Source: Shewanella glacialipiscicola (GTDB lineage Bacteria; Pseudomonadota; Gammaproteobacteria; Enterobacterales; Shewanellaceae). From it: a stretch of 64,000 bases of DNA. Below the pieces are notes generated by a model. The model ran no database searches. It saw only the letters and a program-made list of their open reading frames with translations, and was not told the origin of the DNA. The translations under genes and the position numbers were made by a program. Location of the stretch: contig NZ_JAKILU010000002.1 of the NCBI RefSeq assembly GCF_023283485.1, forward strand, positions 1-64,000, in the 5' to 3' direction. Of this stretch, positions 35,957 to 45,016 are shown piece after piece (the stretch's first letter is position 1; every line of letters starts with the position of its first letter).

Positions 35957-35974
35957 AAACGTAAAGCAAGTATT
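35957..35974. promoter_or_regulatory. half operator (site D) upstream of phhA
   Basis: CGTAAAGCAAGTATT at 35960-35974 is identical to 24125-24139, the right arm and flank of site A, and lies at nearly the same distance from the start codon. The left arm is missing (AAAA instead of TTTACG-CTAA). The rest of the 320-bp phhA-galU gap shows no other clear site. Confidence 0.5.
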
Positions 35975-36177
35975 ACAAAATAATTAAAAGTGCACTAAAA
36001 ACACATATCTCCAATGATGTATTAGATTCACTATGCTAACGTTGCTACAACCCTGCATAAATTTACCGTTAAAATACCGAAATACTCTGATATTTCAGTG
36101 TTTGTAAATAGCTTTTCTGTGCAGGTCATTTACAATATTGGCTATTAATCGTATCTCTTTGACCTAAAAGGTTCGCA

Positions 36178-37086
36178 ATGACACAACATCAAATCCGTAA
36201 AGCTGTTATTCCTGTCGCAGGCCTTGGCACTCGTATGCTTCCAGCGACTAAAGCCATTCCAAAAGAAATGTTACCTGTTGTTGATAAGCCATTGATCCAG
36301 TATGTAGTAAGCGAAGCCATTGCCGCTGGAATTAAAGAAATTGTACTGGTGACTCATGCCAGTAAAAACTCTATCGAAAACCATTTCGATACCAGTTTTG
36401 AATTAGAAGCCCAACTTGAACGCCGCGTTAAGCGTCAGTTACTCGAAGCGGTACAATCTATTTGCCCTAAAGATGTCACCATCATCAGCGTACGCCAGTC
36501 GCAAGCTAAAGGTTTAGGTCATGCAATTTTATGTGCTAAATCTGTCGTTGGTGACGCGCCATTTGCCGTATTACTACCTGATGTGATTATCGATGAGTCG
36601 AGCTGCAATTTACGCACTGATAACTTAGCGGCCATGGTTGCCCTGTTCGATCAAACCCAAGTGGGTCAAATCATGGTTGAAGGCGTGCCACATAATGTTG
36701 TCAACCAATATGGTATTGCCGATGTGAATGGCCATGATTTACAACCAGGTGAGTCCGAGCCATTAGCCGAGCTCGTTGAAAAACCAGCTGTAGATGAAGC
36801 ACCGTCAAATTTGGCCGTTGTAGGCCGTTATGTGTTACCCGCCAGCATTTGGCCACTACTGGCAAAAACACCAGCCGGCGCCGGTGATGAAATTCAATTA
36901 ACCGATGCTATTGCCATGTTGATGAAGCAAGAAACCGTGAATGCTTATTATATGGAAGGTAAGAGTCACGATTGCGGTAATAAGCAAGGCTACATGCGTG
37001 CCAACGTAGAATATGCTCTGCGCCATAGCGAAATTGGTGAAGACTTTGCACAATATTTAAAAACCGTTGTAAAGGGAATGAAGTAA
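36178..37086 (+). CDS. galU: UTP-glucose-1-phosphate uridylyltransferase
   Basis: Makes UDP-glucose from UTP and glucose-1-phosphate for LPS and other glycans. The 302-aa protein shows the nucleotide-binding start [20 protein letters not shown], then [19 protein letters not shown] and the VEKP block. AAGG precedes the ATG. The stop overlaps the galE start by one base (TAATG), which couples the enzyme that makes UDP-glucose with the epimerase that uses it. Confidence 0.96.
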   Translation: MTQHQIRKAVIPVAGLGTRMLPATKAIPKEMLPVVDKPLIQYVVSEAIAAGIKEIVLVTHASKNSIENHFDTSFELEAQLERRVKRQLLEAVQSICPKDVTIISVRQSQAKGLGHAILCAKSVVGDAPFAVLLPDVIIDESSCNLRTDNLAAMVALFDQTQVGQIMVEGVPHNVVNQYGIADVNGHDLQPGESEPLAELVEKPAVDEAPSNLAVVGRYVLPASIWPLLAKTPAGAGDEIQLTDAIAMLMKQETVNAYYMEGKSHDCGNKQGYMRANVEYALRHSEIGEDFAQYLKTVVKGMK

Positions 37087-38099
37087 TGACGATTTTAGTG
37101 ACTGGTGGGGCGGGTTATATTGGTACCCACACTGTGGTAGAACTTCTTCATGCGGGTAATGACGTGATTGTATTGGATAACTTGTCTAATTCAAGCATAG
37201 AAGCCTTACACAGAGTCGAGCGGATCACAGGCAAAGCAGTCACGTTCTACCAAGGCGATATTCTCAATAAGGCTTTATTACAAAAAGTATTTAGCGACCA
37301 TGCAATTGATTCGGTTATCCACTTTGCCGGATTAAAAGCTGTGGGTGAATCAGTTGCTAAACCACTCAAGTATTATGAGAATAACGTCACTGGTACCCTT
37401 ATTCTCTGCCAAGTGATGGCAGAGAATAAAGTGAAAAATCTCGTTTTCAGTTCATCGGCTACCGTGTATGGCGATCCTGCAAGTTTACCTATCACCGAAG
37501 ACTTCCCAACGGGGGCAACCAATCCCTATGGTCAGTCTAAGTTAATGGTTGAGCATATTCTTGCGGATGTACACAATGCCGATCCGAGCTGGAATATCGC
37601 TCGTTTACGCTATTTTAATCCCGTTGGTGCCCATGCCAGTGGTTTAATCGGCGAAGACCCTAACGATATCCCGAATAATTTAATGCCGTTTATTGCCCAA
37701 GTTGCCGTAGGTAAACGTACCGCTTTAAGTGTGTTTGGTAATGATTATCCGACTCACGACGGTACGGGTGTGCGTGACTATATCCATGTAGTCGATTTAG
37801 CCAATGGTCATTTAAAAGCACTCGCCAAACTAGCGACAAAACCCGGTTTAGTAACATATAACCTAGGCACGGGCAAAGGTTATAGCGTGTTAGATATGGT
37901 CAAAGCTTTTGAAAAAGTCTGTAATCGCACTATTGCTTACCAGATTGCGCCACGTCGTCCCGGTGATATTGCCGCTTGTTACGCCGACCCAACCCATGCA
38001 AGGGAAGATTTAGGCTGGCAAGCCACGCATACCTTAGAGGATATGGCCAAGAGTAGTTGGCATTGGCAGTCGACTAACCCCACAGGTTATAGCGACTAA
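37086..38099 (+). CDS. galE: UDP-glucose 4-epimerase
   Basis: Interconverts UDP-glucose and UDP-galactose with bound NAD. The 337-aa extended short-chain dehydrogenase fold has the Rossmann motif [11 protein letters not shown] at residues 7-17, the segment [10 protein letters not shown], Ser in FSSSATVYG and the catalytic Tyr-Lys in NPYGQSK near residue 150. Later blocks are RYFNPVGAH and [12 protein letters not shown]. It overlaps galU by one base and is followed by a moderate terminator. Confidence 0.96.
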   Translation: MTILVTGGAGYIGTHTVVELLHAGNDVIVLDNLSNSSIEALHRVERITGKAVTFYQGDILNKALLQKVFSDHAIDSVIHFAGLKAVGESVAKPLKYYENNVTGTLILCQVMAENKVKNLVFSSSATVYGDPASLPITEDFPTGATNPYGQSKLMVEHILADVHNADPSWNIARLRYFNPVGAHASGLIGEDPNDIPNNLMPFIAQVAVGKRTALSVFGNDYPTHDGTGVRDYIHVVDLANGHLKALAKLATKPGLVTYNLGTGKGYSVLDMVKAFEKVCNRTIAYQIAPRRPGDIAACYADPTHAREDLGWQATHTLEDMAKSSWHWQSTNPTGYSD

Positions 38100-38106
38100 T
38101 TCTATT

Positions 38107-38145
38107 AATGGCTTGTTGAAATATCTCACCAAGCCATTTTCTTTA
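38107..38145 (+). terminator. terminator after galE
   Basis: AATGGCTTG at 38107-38115 pairs with CAAGCCATT at 38130-38138 around 14 nt, followed by TTCTTTAT. The loop is long, so strength is moderate. Confidence 0.65.
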
Positions 38146-38197
38146 TCTCTTAGCCTACGAATACCGCTTGAAATGACCTACATTTTCACGGAGCAAC

Positions 38198-38683
38198 ATG
38201 ACTCAAAGTATTAATCACAGTCGTCGCAGCCTCTTTAGTCGTCGTAAAAGTAACGCGATAAGGCCACCTTGGGTACGTGAGGATATCGAATTTACCGATA
38301 TGTGTACTCGCTGCTCGGCTTGTATTACGGCCTGTGAAACCAAGATTATTATTAAAGGCGATGCTGGCTTTCCAGAAGTGTCCTTCACTAACAATGAATG
38401 TACTTTTTGTACTCTGTGCGCCAAAAGCTGTCCTGAGAACATTTTTGATTTAACCCAACCCGCTTGGCATTATAAAGCCTATGTGCAAGAGACTTGTTTA
38501 ACAAACCATGGGATCTGGTGCCAAAGTTGTAAGGATGCCTGCGAGCCCCGAGCCATCAACTTTGTATTCAGCATTGGCCAAGCCCCTAGCCCTCATATTG
38601 ATGTTGATTTATGTAACGGTTGCGGTGCCTGTGTCGCGCCTTGCCCTAGCCAAGCCATACATATAAAACTACCCACTGAATAA
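38198..38683 (+). CDS. napF: NapF-like ferredoxin-type iron-sulfur protein
   Basis: Cytoplasmic protein of 161 aa with four Cys clusters: CTRCSACITAC, CTFCTLCAKSC, CQSCKDAC and CNGCGACVAPC, enough for four [4Fe-4S] centres. The basic N-terminus (SRRSLFSRRK) and order match NapF, which assists maturation of periplasmic nitrate reductase NapA. No other nap gene is nearby, so the role at this locus is inferred from similarity only. CGGAG lies five bases before the ATG. Confidence 0.85.
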   Translation: MTQSINHSRRSLFSRRKSNAIRPPWVREDIEFTDMCTRCSACITACETKIIIKGDAGFPEVSFTNNECTFCTLCAKSCPENIFDLTQPAWHYKAYVQETCLTNHGIWCQSCKDACEPRAINFVFSIGQAPSPHIDVDLCNGCGACVAPCPSQAIHIKLPTE

Positions 38684-38771
38684 ACCAATAATCCTACGGA
38701 TGAGTAAACGGTTACTGGGCTAGTTATCTATTATCGGCTACTATCGCGCGCCGATTGAACAGAGTTAATTT

Positions 38772-39221
38772 ATGATGACCTTTATTAAAAAACTGTTTTC
38801 CCCAACTCAAAAAAGTACCTCGTTGAGTTTTATTTCCCGTGGCACAAAACTCACCGGTAATATCGAATTAACCGGGGATATACTTATTGGTGGCGATATA
38901 CAAGGTCAACTTCTATCCCAAGCCAATGTCAGCATAGAGCAAGGCGGTACGATTCATGGCGAAGTAAAGTGTCAAGAATGTATTGTTGATGGATATTTTA
39001 AAGGTAGACTCATTTGTGAGCGTTTAGTGATCCAACGTAATGGCGTTGTCAATGGTGAAGTCGCTAGTACTTCAATGCAAATACTTGAAGGCGGCCAATT
39101 CATCGGTATGCGGATTAAAGAAGATGCGCCCACTATTTATTCCCATGCAATAGGCCATACTCCTGCGATAGACTCACGTAACCTGCCGCTGACACAAAAC
39201 GATGTGATTGAATCTCGCTAA
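38772..39221 (+). CDS. bactofilin-family (polymer-forming cytoskeletal) protein
   Basis: A 149-aa bactofilin. A short N-terminal tail (MMTFIKKLFSPTQKS) precedes a right-handed beta-helix at about residues 20-115, shown by spaced Gly/Val repeats such as GDILIGGDIQGQLL, GGTIHGEVKCQECIV and GVVNGEVAS. A hydrophilic tail follows. Bactofilins assemble without nucleotides into filaments at the membrane and can scaffold cell-wall or appendage proteins. Either of two adjacent ATGs at 38772/38775 may be used. It is flanked by napF and followed by a good terminator. Confidence 0.88.
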   Translation: MMTFIKKLFSPTQKSTSLSFISRGTKLTGNIELTGDILIGGDIQGQLLSQANVSIEQGGTIHGEVKCQECIVDGYFKGRLICERLVIQRNGVVNGEVASTSMQILEGGQFIGMRIKEDAPTIYSHAIGHTPAIDSRNLPLTQNDVIESR

Positions 39222-39246
39222 ATCTTTATGGGTACATCATTAATAT

Positions 39247-39275
39247 ATGCTCGCGATGCAAAGTGAGCATTTTTT
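39247..39275 (+). terminator. terminator after the bactofilin gene
   Basis: ATGCTCGC at 39247-39254 pairs with GTGAGCAT at 39263-39270 (one G-U pair) around an 8-nt loop, followed by five T. Confidence 0.75.
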
Positions 39276-39600
39276 AACGTTCATTGTGACCGCAAGCATG
39301 ACTCACACTCCCAAGATTTGACCCTATTACTTCCCCTCTCCCAATTAAAGCCGTTAACAAATTGTTATCTTGCTAAGAAAGATCACAGTTTATCTGCAAA
39401 AGTCGTGTTAATTTACTACCAAATTATCATCTTATTTGACACCAGTTCATTCAATGTAAGCTAAAAGTCATCAAGGCAAATTTGTATGCCTAAAAGCGAC
39501 CTATGAGTAACAAACTTAACGCAGATAAAAAGACAGACGCCCTGTAGCCGCCCGCGACCAGTAATGACAATATGTAAACCTATACAAGGCAAAATACAAA
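39276..39600. other. LysR gene upstream region
   Basis: About 325 bases, A/T-rich, with no gene seen. It must hold the LysR gene promoter. A single GATCACA at about 39380-39390 resembles half of a CRP site, but its partner is poor. Confidence 0.45.
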
Positions 39601-40587
39601 ATGAGTAATTTGTTATTAAAACAAATCTGTGAGCTCGATGTTTTTACCTTGCTTGTTTTTAAAAGTATTTTCGATACTGGGCATGCAAATAGCGCAGCTA
39701 AAGCACTGAATGTTTCTGCGCCAAAAATTAGCCGCTGTCTCAATGCATTACGTTTTACCTTTAACGATGAACTGTTCTACCGTCGTCAACAGGGACTCAA
39801 ACCAACCCCATTAGCAGAAAGCCTATATGTTGCTATTTGCCAGTTTACTGAATCAGTTTATCACCTCGAACAATCTGCAACACAAATACAAAATGCGGCA
39901 ACTCACAGTGACTTACCCTTACACATCGCTGCCAGTAATGGACTACTAAGCTTTTTAGCGCTGCAATTAAGTTCACCCGAAATAGCCCAAAAGTTAGGGA
40001 ACATATATCTACATAAGTGGCAAGAAAATAGCGCTGAGTTGATCCATGCAGGTGTACTAGATTTTGGTATTACCTTAGACAATGCTGAAAACAAAGAATT
40101 AAGCTACACCAAACTTGGCTCAGTTAATGGCGTTTATATTGTAGCGGATAAACAACATCCTCTCTGGCAGATTGAGACCAATATTACCTTAGAGCATATT
40201 TGTCGCTATCCATTTTTATTTCAAGAACTCAAAGGTTTCAACAGTAAAATTGACCCCTTAGAGTTATTTTGTCAGCGCCAAGGAATTTTACTACCTGCAG
40301 TAGATAAAGTAATCGATAGGGAGGAATGGTATGCACATTTATTAACGATGAAGAGCATCGCTTTTTGCTCCACCATTGATATGCACACAGTAAAACATAT
40401 GCCTGGACTGCATCTTGAGCGTCTTAGTGACACAGAGCTTAATAGACTCCACGATACTATGATGGCACCACATTATTACCTCATTCAAAAGAAAGCCGTT
40501 CATCGGCGATATAGCCAAAGTCAATGTGATCTCGTCGTGTGCTCCTTACTTGCCACGCTAGATACGACGCATCCAGTTGAGAAATAA
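39601..40587 (+). CDS. LysR-family transcriptional regulator
   Basis: A 328-aa regulator. Its N-terminal winged helix-turn-helix includes LVFKSIFDTGHANSAAKALN and VSAPKISRCLNALR, followed by the typical RRQQGLKPTPLAESL. The rest matches the periplasmic-binding-protein-like effector domain, with conserved-type blocks such as LDFGITLDNAE. AAGG lies upstream of the ATG. The gene points the same way as, and lies directly before, the decaheme cytochrome gene. A long palindrome lies in the gap, so the cytochrome is a likely target. The inducer is unknown. Confidence 0.88.
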   Translation: MSNLLLKQICELDVFTLLVFKSIFDTGHANSAAKALNVSAPKISRCLNALRFTFNDELFYRRQQGLKPTPLAESLYVAICQFTESVYHLEQSATQIQNAATHSDLPLHIAASNGLLSFLALQLSSPEIAQKLGNIYLHKWQENSAELIHAGVLDFGITLDNAENKELSYTKLGSVNGVYIVADKQHPLWQIETNITLEHICRYPFLFQELKGFNSKIDPLELFCQRQGILLPAVDKVIDREEWYAHLLTMKSIAFCSTIDMHTVKHMPGLHLERLSDTELNRLHDTMMAPHYYLIQKKAVHRRYSQSQCDLVVCSLLATLDTTHPVEK

Positions 40588-40748
40588 GCTTAAACCTTAC
40601 CGTAAGGCAATGCTATTTGGTCGATTTCGTACTCAAAACCTTAACACTATGACTTCACTATAATTTAGATAAAAGCTGTTTAAACCTCGTTTATTTAACT
40701 TAACCGAAAATGAATTTCCACTCAGCGCTTAAGTTCAAACATAACAAT

Positions 40749-40764
40749 TGTGACGTTGGTCATG
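40749..40764. promoter_or_regulatory. CRP-like half-conserved site
   Basis: TGTGA-CGTTGG-TCATG has a perfect left half and a right half with two mismatches to TCACA. CRP controls many anaerobic respiration genes in Shewanella, so the call is plausible but weak. Confidence 0.3.
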
Positions 40765-40791
40765 AAAATTGAGCCCAATTTAAATATGTAA

Positions 40792-40817
40792 AATAGCAAA
40801 ATTCAAATTTTGCTATT
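40792..40817. promoter_or_regulatory. 26-bp palindrome upstream of the decaheme cytochrome gene
   Basis: AATAGCAAAATT at 40792-40803 and AATTTTGCTATT at 40806-40817 are perfect complements with only two bases between. Its centre is 143 bp before the start codon. The shape (outer TA pairs, A/T-rich core) fits a LysR-type site. As RNA it would also form a hairpin, though no T-run follows. Confidence 0.55.
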
Positions 40818-40947
40818 GCCATCTGCGACGGTTAAATCATCGTTCACATAATAGATACAAACTTATAAATACCCCTTTATAAGTAGGTGGATCCTCCTAT
40901 ATTGATGGCACTGCACACGCAGTCTTTATAGATAGAAAAAGGACGCG

Positions 40948-43239
40948 ATGATGAAAAACTATAATAAATCTCTACTAGCACTGGCTTTGGTCAGTTGCTT
41001 AAGTCTTACCGCCTGCGGGGACGGAAGTGATGGTGAAAATGGCACACCAGGAACACCGGGTACGCCCGGCACACCTGGAGCTCCTGGAATACCAGGAACC
41101 CCTGCGGGATCCTTTGCAACAACAGCGCAATCCATCACAGATCTTTCATTCACTTTAAGCCCCGCCGACATTAAAGTAACCAGCAGTGAAGGTTTTAGTA
41201 TTAAATTTATGCTTACCGGTAAAAATGCAAATAAAGATGTCCCCTTCACCGGACTAAACAAGATTGCTATTTATTCATTAACGGCTAATGAAAATACTTC
41301 AGGAACTGGCGCACCTATTCAATGGCAAAATAATGTCACTGCAAATGCGGCAGGTAGTTCATTTACTTGTACTTTAGATGGCCTTGACGCGACTAAAAAT
41401 GCTTGTACGTTAACCGAAGATATTGCAACACCAGGCACTTATACTGCAACTTGGACACATGAAGGCGCTGCACCCATTATCAATCCAAATGATAATCCCA
41501 ATGCAGTACACAGAATATTTTTACGGGCTTATAACATCGCAGATAGCACTGGTGTCGTCCTATCTGACAAGATTTTATCAGTGCCCGTTGATTTTATTCC
41601 AGCCACTGACGAACTGGCGACATCAGGTAAAGATACCGTGAGTGATGCAGCCTGTGAAAAATGTCACGGTGAAGCGAATGGTCATATCGCCAATATTTCT
41701 GCGCACCATAACTACCAAGGTGTTAAAAACTGTGTCACCTGCCATAACCCAGATCAACTACCAAACGATGCTGATTTAGCTGCAGGTTTAATATTTGACT
41801 TTGCGCCCATGATTCACAGGATCCACTCAGGTGCAGAAAACGCAGCAAACTTTGATGTTAGTAATAAAACAGCGAAAGAATGGAGCGAGATTGGCTTTCC
41901 ATCTGCGCTGAAAGAATGTACCTCTTGCCACACGACAGACCAACCAAGCTATAACACCATTTATGCTCAAGCTTGTGTAGGCTGTCATATGACAGTCAAC
42001 TTTGCGACTGGTGAAAACCACTCAGAATTTGCCCTAGCCCAAGCCGATGATACTCAATGTAACTCTTGCCACGGCAGCGGAAACCTGTCACCTGCTGTGG
42101 TTCACAGCGTGGGTAAACGTGCAGAGTATGCATCTTTATTTAAAATTGATTTTACCAGCGCCACAACAGTGCCTTCTGCAACGCTGGGCATGAAAACACT
42201 TACCATAAAAGCCAACGTCAGTTTAAATGGTGCGCCAATTGCTGATGGCACATCACTAACAACTTACGATGTAACCAGTAATCCTACGGCTATGTTCGTC
42301 ACTAACGGCCTGCTGATTGGTAATGTAACTGCTGATGGCACTGTGTACTCATGGGGATTTACTCAACCTACAATCAGCATAAAACTAAATAACGGTACGC
42401 TTGCTGGCGGCGTGCTAACTATTGTAAAAGATATTCCTGATGCACAAGCGACGGGCACTATCTATCTAGGTTCAGAAGCTAATTTCTGTGCTAAAGCAGG
42501 TAAAGTGGTTAGTTGTAATACTGCGGGGATAGAGTTTGGTCCAACGAGCCCTATCGGTAATGATGCAGCAGTTAAATTCTATAGCCTTGATAGTAGCGCA
42601 GTCACTAAAGCACGCATGACAGATCCCACTCGCATCACTGTCGAAGAAGCCAAATGTAATGCTTGCCATGGCACTTTAGATTACGCCAAAGGTCCAAAAC
42701 ACGGTACTTATACCTTTGACCAATGTATGCACTGCCATAATGACACCACGGGTGGTTCTTATCATCCAGCTACAGGTTACAAAGGTGAGGACGGTGTTTT
42801 AGTTAGCGATCCTAACGTTACGTTTAAAAATAGAGACTTATTCACTGTGTCTCACCGTTTCCACAGCGGTAATTTTGGTGAAGTAGAAGGGATTTTCCGC
42901 GATGCGACAGGTGGCTTGGTTGGTTATCCCGCGCCAGAAACAGATTGTGCGATTTGTCATAAAGACAATGCTAAACTGTTTGCATCTGACGGTGGTTTAG
43001 CCTCAGAGAAGCGTTCAATAAAAGTAGGTAACTACTACATTAGCCCAGTAGCTGAATCATGTCGTAGCTGCCACGCTCATTCTGATGCAGCGGCTGTCGC
43101 TCACTTTAGAAGTAACGGTGCTGTGGTTGAGGCAGATGCAATGACAGATCCTAACCTACCAGTAGAATCTTGCGCGACCTGTCATGCTGAAGGTAAAACT
43201 TATGGCGTAGATAAGGTACACGCAGAGGTAGCACACTAG
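40948..43239 (+). CDS. outer-membrane decaheme c-type cytochrome lipoprotein (OmcA/MtrC family)
   Basis: Predicted surface-exposed cytochrome for extracellular electron transfer. The 763-aa protein starts with a lipoprotein signal with lipobox LTAC at residues 20-23. Nine Gly-X-Y triplets at 26-52 (mostly GTP) form a collagen-like stalk. Ten CXXCH haem sites fall into two groups of five: residues 236-375 (CEKCH to CNSCH) and 570-746 (CNACH to CATCH). The stretches before and between look beta-rich, the plan of MtrC-type proteins. AAGGA precedes the ATG pair. No porin or periplasmic decaheme partner is adjacent, so it may use one encoded elsewhere. Confidence 0.92.
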   Translation: MMKNYNKSLLALALVSCLSLTACGDGSDGENGTPGTPGTPGTPGAPGIPGTPAGSFATTAQSITDLSFTLSPADIKVTSSEGFSIKFMLTGKNANKDVPFTGLNKIAIYSLTANENTSGTGAPIQWQNNVTANAAGSSFTCTLDGLDATKNACTLTEDIATPGTYTATWTHEGAAPIINPNDNPNAVHRIFLRAYNIADSTGVVLSDKILSVPVDFIPATDELATSGKDTVSDAACEKCHGEANGHIANISAHHNYQGVKNCVTCHNPDQLPNDADLAAGLIFDFAPMIHRIHSGAENAANFDVSNKTAKEWSEIGFPSALKECTSCHTTDQPSYNTIYAQACVGCHMTVNFATGENHSEFALAQADDTQCNSCHGSGNLSPAVVHSVGKRAEYASLFKIDFTSATTVPSATLGMKTLTIKANVSLNGAPIADGTSLTTYDVTSNPTAMFVTNGLLIGNVTADGTVYSWGFTQPTISIKLNNGTLAGGVLTIVKDIPDAQATGTIYLGSEANFCAKAGKVVSCNTAGIEFGPTSPIGNDAAVKFYSLDSSAVTKARMTDPTRITVEEAKCNACHGTLDYAKGPKHGTYTFDQCMHCHNDTTGGSYHPATGYKGEDGVLVSDPNVTFKNRDLFTVSHRFHSGNFGEVEGIFRDATGGLVGYPAPETDCAICHKDNAKLFASDGGLASEKRSIKVGNYYISPVAESCRSCHAHSDAAAVAHFRSNGAVVEADAMTDPNLPVESCATCHAEGKTYGVDKVHAEVAH

Positions 43240-43288
43240 TACCTTAGGGCTGCCCTGCACAGCCCCAATTTCATCTCTGCAACTCATT

Positions 43289-43312
43289 GGGGACCCTTGG
43301 TCCCCTTTTTTA
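43289..43312 (+). terminator. terminator after the decaheme cytochrome gene
   Basis: GGGGACC at 43289-43295 pairs with GGTCCCC at 43299-43305 around CTT, followed by a run of T at 43306-43311. Confidence 0.88.
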
Positions 43313-43358
43313 TTGTCGATAAATTTCAGATGAATATTCAAATCAGTGCGGTAAAAGC

Positions 43359-44042
43359 TTAGTCTGCTAAGCGATGGTATTGCGCAATACGTTGCCTAAG
43401 CAACGTGATAAAGTCCTTCGGTTCTCTATCTAAACTGTCTTGGGGAATATACAAGTGATAGCCCAAGCGCGTATCTAACATCACGCAGCGATGACCAAAC
43501 ATCGCCAACACGCCGCGATAACGATCACCTTCTATCACTAATGGACCAAACTCTGCGCCAAGGTAAGTTTCCAAGGTTGCTAAGTCTGCATCTTGCGAGG
43601 CAGCAGTCACTAGCAAAGGCCGTTGCTCGGTTAATAAGCCCGTCGCTAGACGCAGGGAAATATTATCGAGAATAGGATTTAAGTGCTTCAGTTTAATGCC
43701 TAAATAGGATAACTCTATCGTATCTAAGCCATTGGTCACCCGCGGAATATCGACCCGCTGAATATTATCCCAACCGATGGATACTTTGCCACGACGATGA
43801 AAATAGGTCAGCCCTTTATCATCTAATGCTAAGGTTGTTTCTGGCTCATAAACTTTGGCTAAACCAAGAATTAATGCAATAGCGCCAAAACTAAAAAAAA
43901 CTAATCCCACAGCAAACAAGGCTGGCATTGAGATAAATAGCCAAAACCCCAGCACAAGGCCGACTCCCCCCAACCAAGTTAAGGTTAAACCATTTCGTTT
44001 TGATAAAGGCCGTACTGACACCACTTCGGACTCAATTGTCAT
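43359..44042 (-). CDS. DUF2982-like inner-membrane protein
   Basis: A 227-aa protein with two hydrophobic segments near residues 27-45 and 48-66 (LTWLGGVGLVLGFWLFI and ALFAVGLVFFSFGAIALIL). A cytoplasmic domain of mixed beta and alpha structure follows. It resembles the DUF2982 family of Shewanella and Vibrio, whose function is unknown. The start at 44042 (MTIESEVVS) has AGGAAT a few bases upstream. A frame to 44060 is possible. It follows elyC on the same strand with a 55-bp gap, so the two are probably co-transcribed. Confidence 0.75.
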   Translation of the reverse strand: MTIESEVVSVRPLSKRNGLTLTWLGGVGLVLGFWLFISMPALFAVGLVFFSFGAIALILGLAKVYEPETTLALDDKGLTYFHRRGKVSIGWDNIQRVDIPRVTNGLDTIELSYLGIKLKHLNPILDNISLRLATGLLTEQRPLLVTAASQDADLATLETYLGAEFGPLVIEGDRYRGVLAMFGHRCVMLDTRLGYHLYIPQDSLDREPKDFITLLRQRIAQYHRLAD

Positions 44043-44097
44043 TATTATTCCTGTTAACACTTAATATATTCATAGCCAAGTTCGCAAACTATCACCT

Positions 44098-44835
44098 TTA
44101 ACTTAACGTTTTTAACCATAACCACAAACGGCCAATGTATTCGTGAATCGCTCGCTGAGATGCCACTAAATTATCAGCGGTTAACCGCCAGCCAAAATCA
44201 GCCCGCCCAATAAAATCCGTTGGCGCGGCATCAGCATATAAACCTTTAGCAGCGAAAATAGTCATTGCCCTTGGCATATGCGTCGCCGAGGTGACTAAAC
44301 GAAAAGAGACTTGGCCTAACGTCGATTGCAAATATTGCGCTTCTTCTAGGGTATCTCGCGCCAGTGGAAATTGGATGATTCGATGTTTATCCACACCCAA
44401 CTCAATCGCAGCATTCGCCATCATTTCAGCATGGGAAACATGGGTAAGTTCGCCGCCCCAACCGCTAACAATCAATTGACATTCTTGACCTAAGTTAAGT
44501 TGCCGTATCCCTTCCGTAAGCCTTGCAAGCGCCACAGTCGATAAAGATTGCACCGCTGTCGCGCCTTTAATATCAGAATGTGCCGAGCCTAATACCATCA
44601 CAACACAAGGACCTGTAATGGCGGTAGAATTGATAGGGTAAACAGATTCTAATGGCCGCACTAAGGTATTGACACTTAGTTGACTGCTTAAAAAAACCAA
44701 CAGCAAGAAGGCGCACGTAACTAAGTATTTCGCCATACTCCGGCGGCGCCATACTAAAAAAGAAAGCAGTAAAAGCAATAGGATAAAGGGAATAGGCATC
44801 ATCCCCTGTGAAACAACTTTCTTAACCCAAAACAT
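44098..44835 (-). CDS. elyC: envelope biogenesis factor ElyC (DUF218 family)
   Basis: Inner-membrane protein of 245 aa with a DUF218 domain. In E. coli ElyC supports peptidoglycan and undecaprenyl-carrier metabolism at low temperature. The N-terminal MFWVKKVVSQGMMPIPFILL matches E. coli ElyC and fixes the start at 44835. Two membrane helices cover about residues 15-60. The DUF218 core has VVMVLGSAHSD, LIVSGWGGELT, RDTLEEAQYL and LVTSATHMPRAM. The ribosome site is weak. DUF2982 follows downstream. Confidence 0.85.
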   Translation of the reverse strand: MFWVKKVVSQGMMPIPFILLLLLLSFLVWRRRSMAKYLVTCAFLLLVFLSSQLSVNTLVRPLESVYPINSTAITGPCVVMVLGSAHSDIKGATAVQSLSTVALARLTEGIRQLNLGQECQLIVSGWGGELTHVSHAEMMANAAIELGVDKHRIIQFPLARDTLEEAQYLQSTLGQVSFRLVTSATHMPRAMTIFAAKGLYADAAPTDFIGRADFGWRLTADNLVASQRAIHEYIGRLWLWLKTLS

Positions 44836-44904
44836 GATGTTCATGCCAAGCAACCCAAAAGAGCGCAATCATAGCATCAAAATACGGCGAAACGCATCGC
44901 AGAT

Positions 44905-44937
44905 AATATTAGCCCAGCGTTTCGCTGGGCTAATATT
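44905..44937. terminator. perfect 15-bp hairpin between mak and elyC
   Basis: AATATTAGCCCAGCG at 44905-44919 pairs with CGCTGGGCTAATATT at 44923-44937 around TTT. It lies 80 bp after the mak stop on the minus strand and 70 bp before elyC. No T-run lies outside the stem, but the outer A/T pairs could serve. It probably ends mak transcription. Confidence 0.65.
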
Positions 44938-45016
44938 TACAAAACGCATAGGCCATTAAGCGTTGATTTCAAAGCCTAATAAGCTCACTCAATCAGTACA
45001 GATATCCAAGCGAAGA

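Larger units (their letters stand above)
40588..40947. other. gap between the LysR gene and the decaheme cytochrome gene
   Basis: A 360-bp control region with a CRP-like element (40749-40764), a smaller dyad AAATTG-AGCC-CAATTT (40766-40781) and a 26-bp near-palindrome (40792-40817). No gene is seen. Confidence 0.6.

Noticed and set aside
36102..36134. TGTAAA and TTTACA upstream of galU as a TyrR box
   Set aside because: The spacing is about 20 bp instead of 6, and galU is not an aromatic pathway gene.
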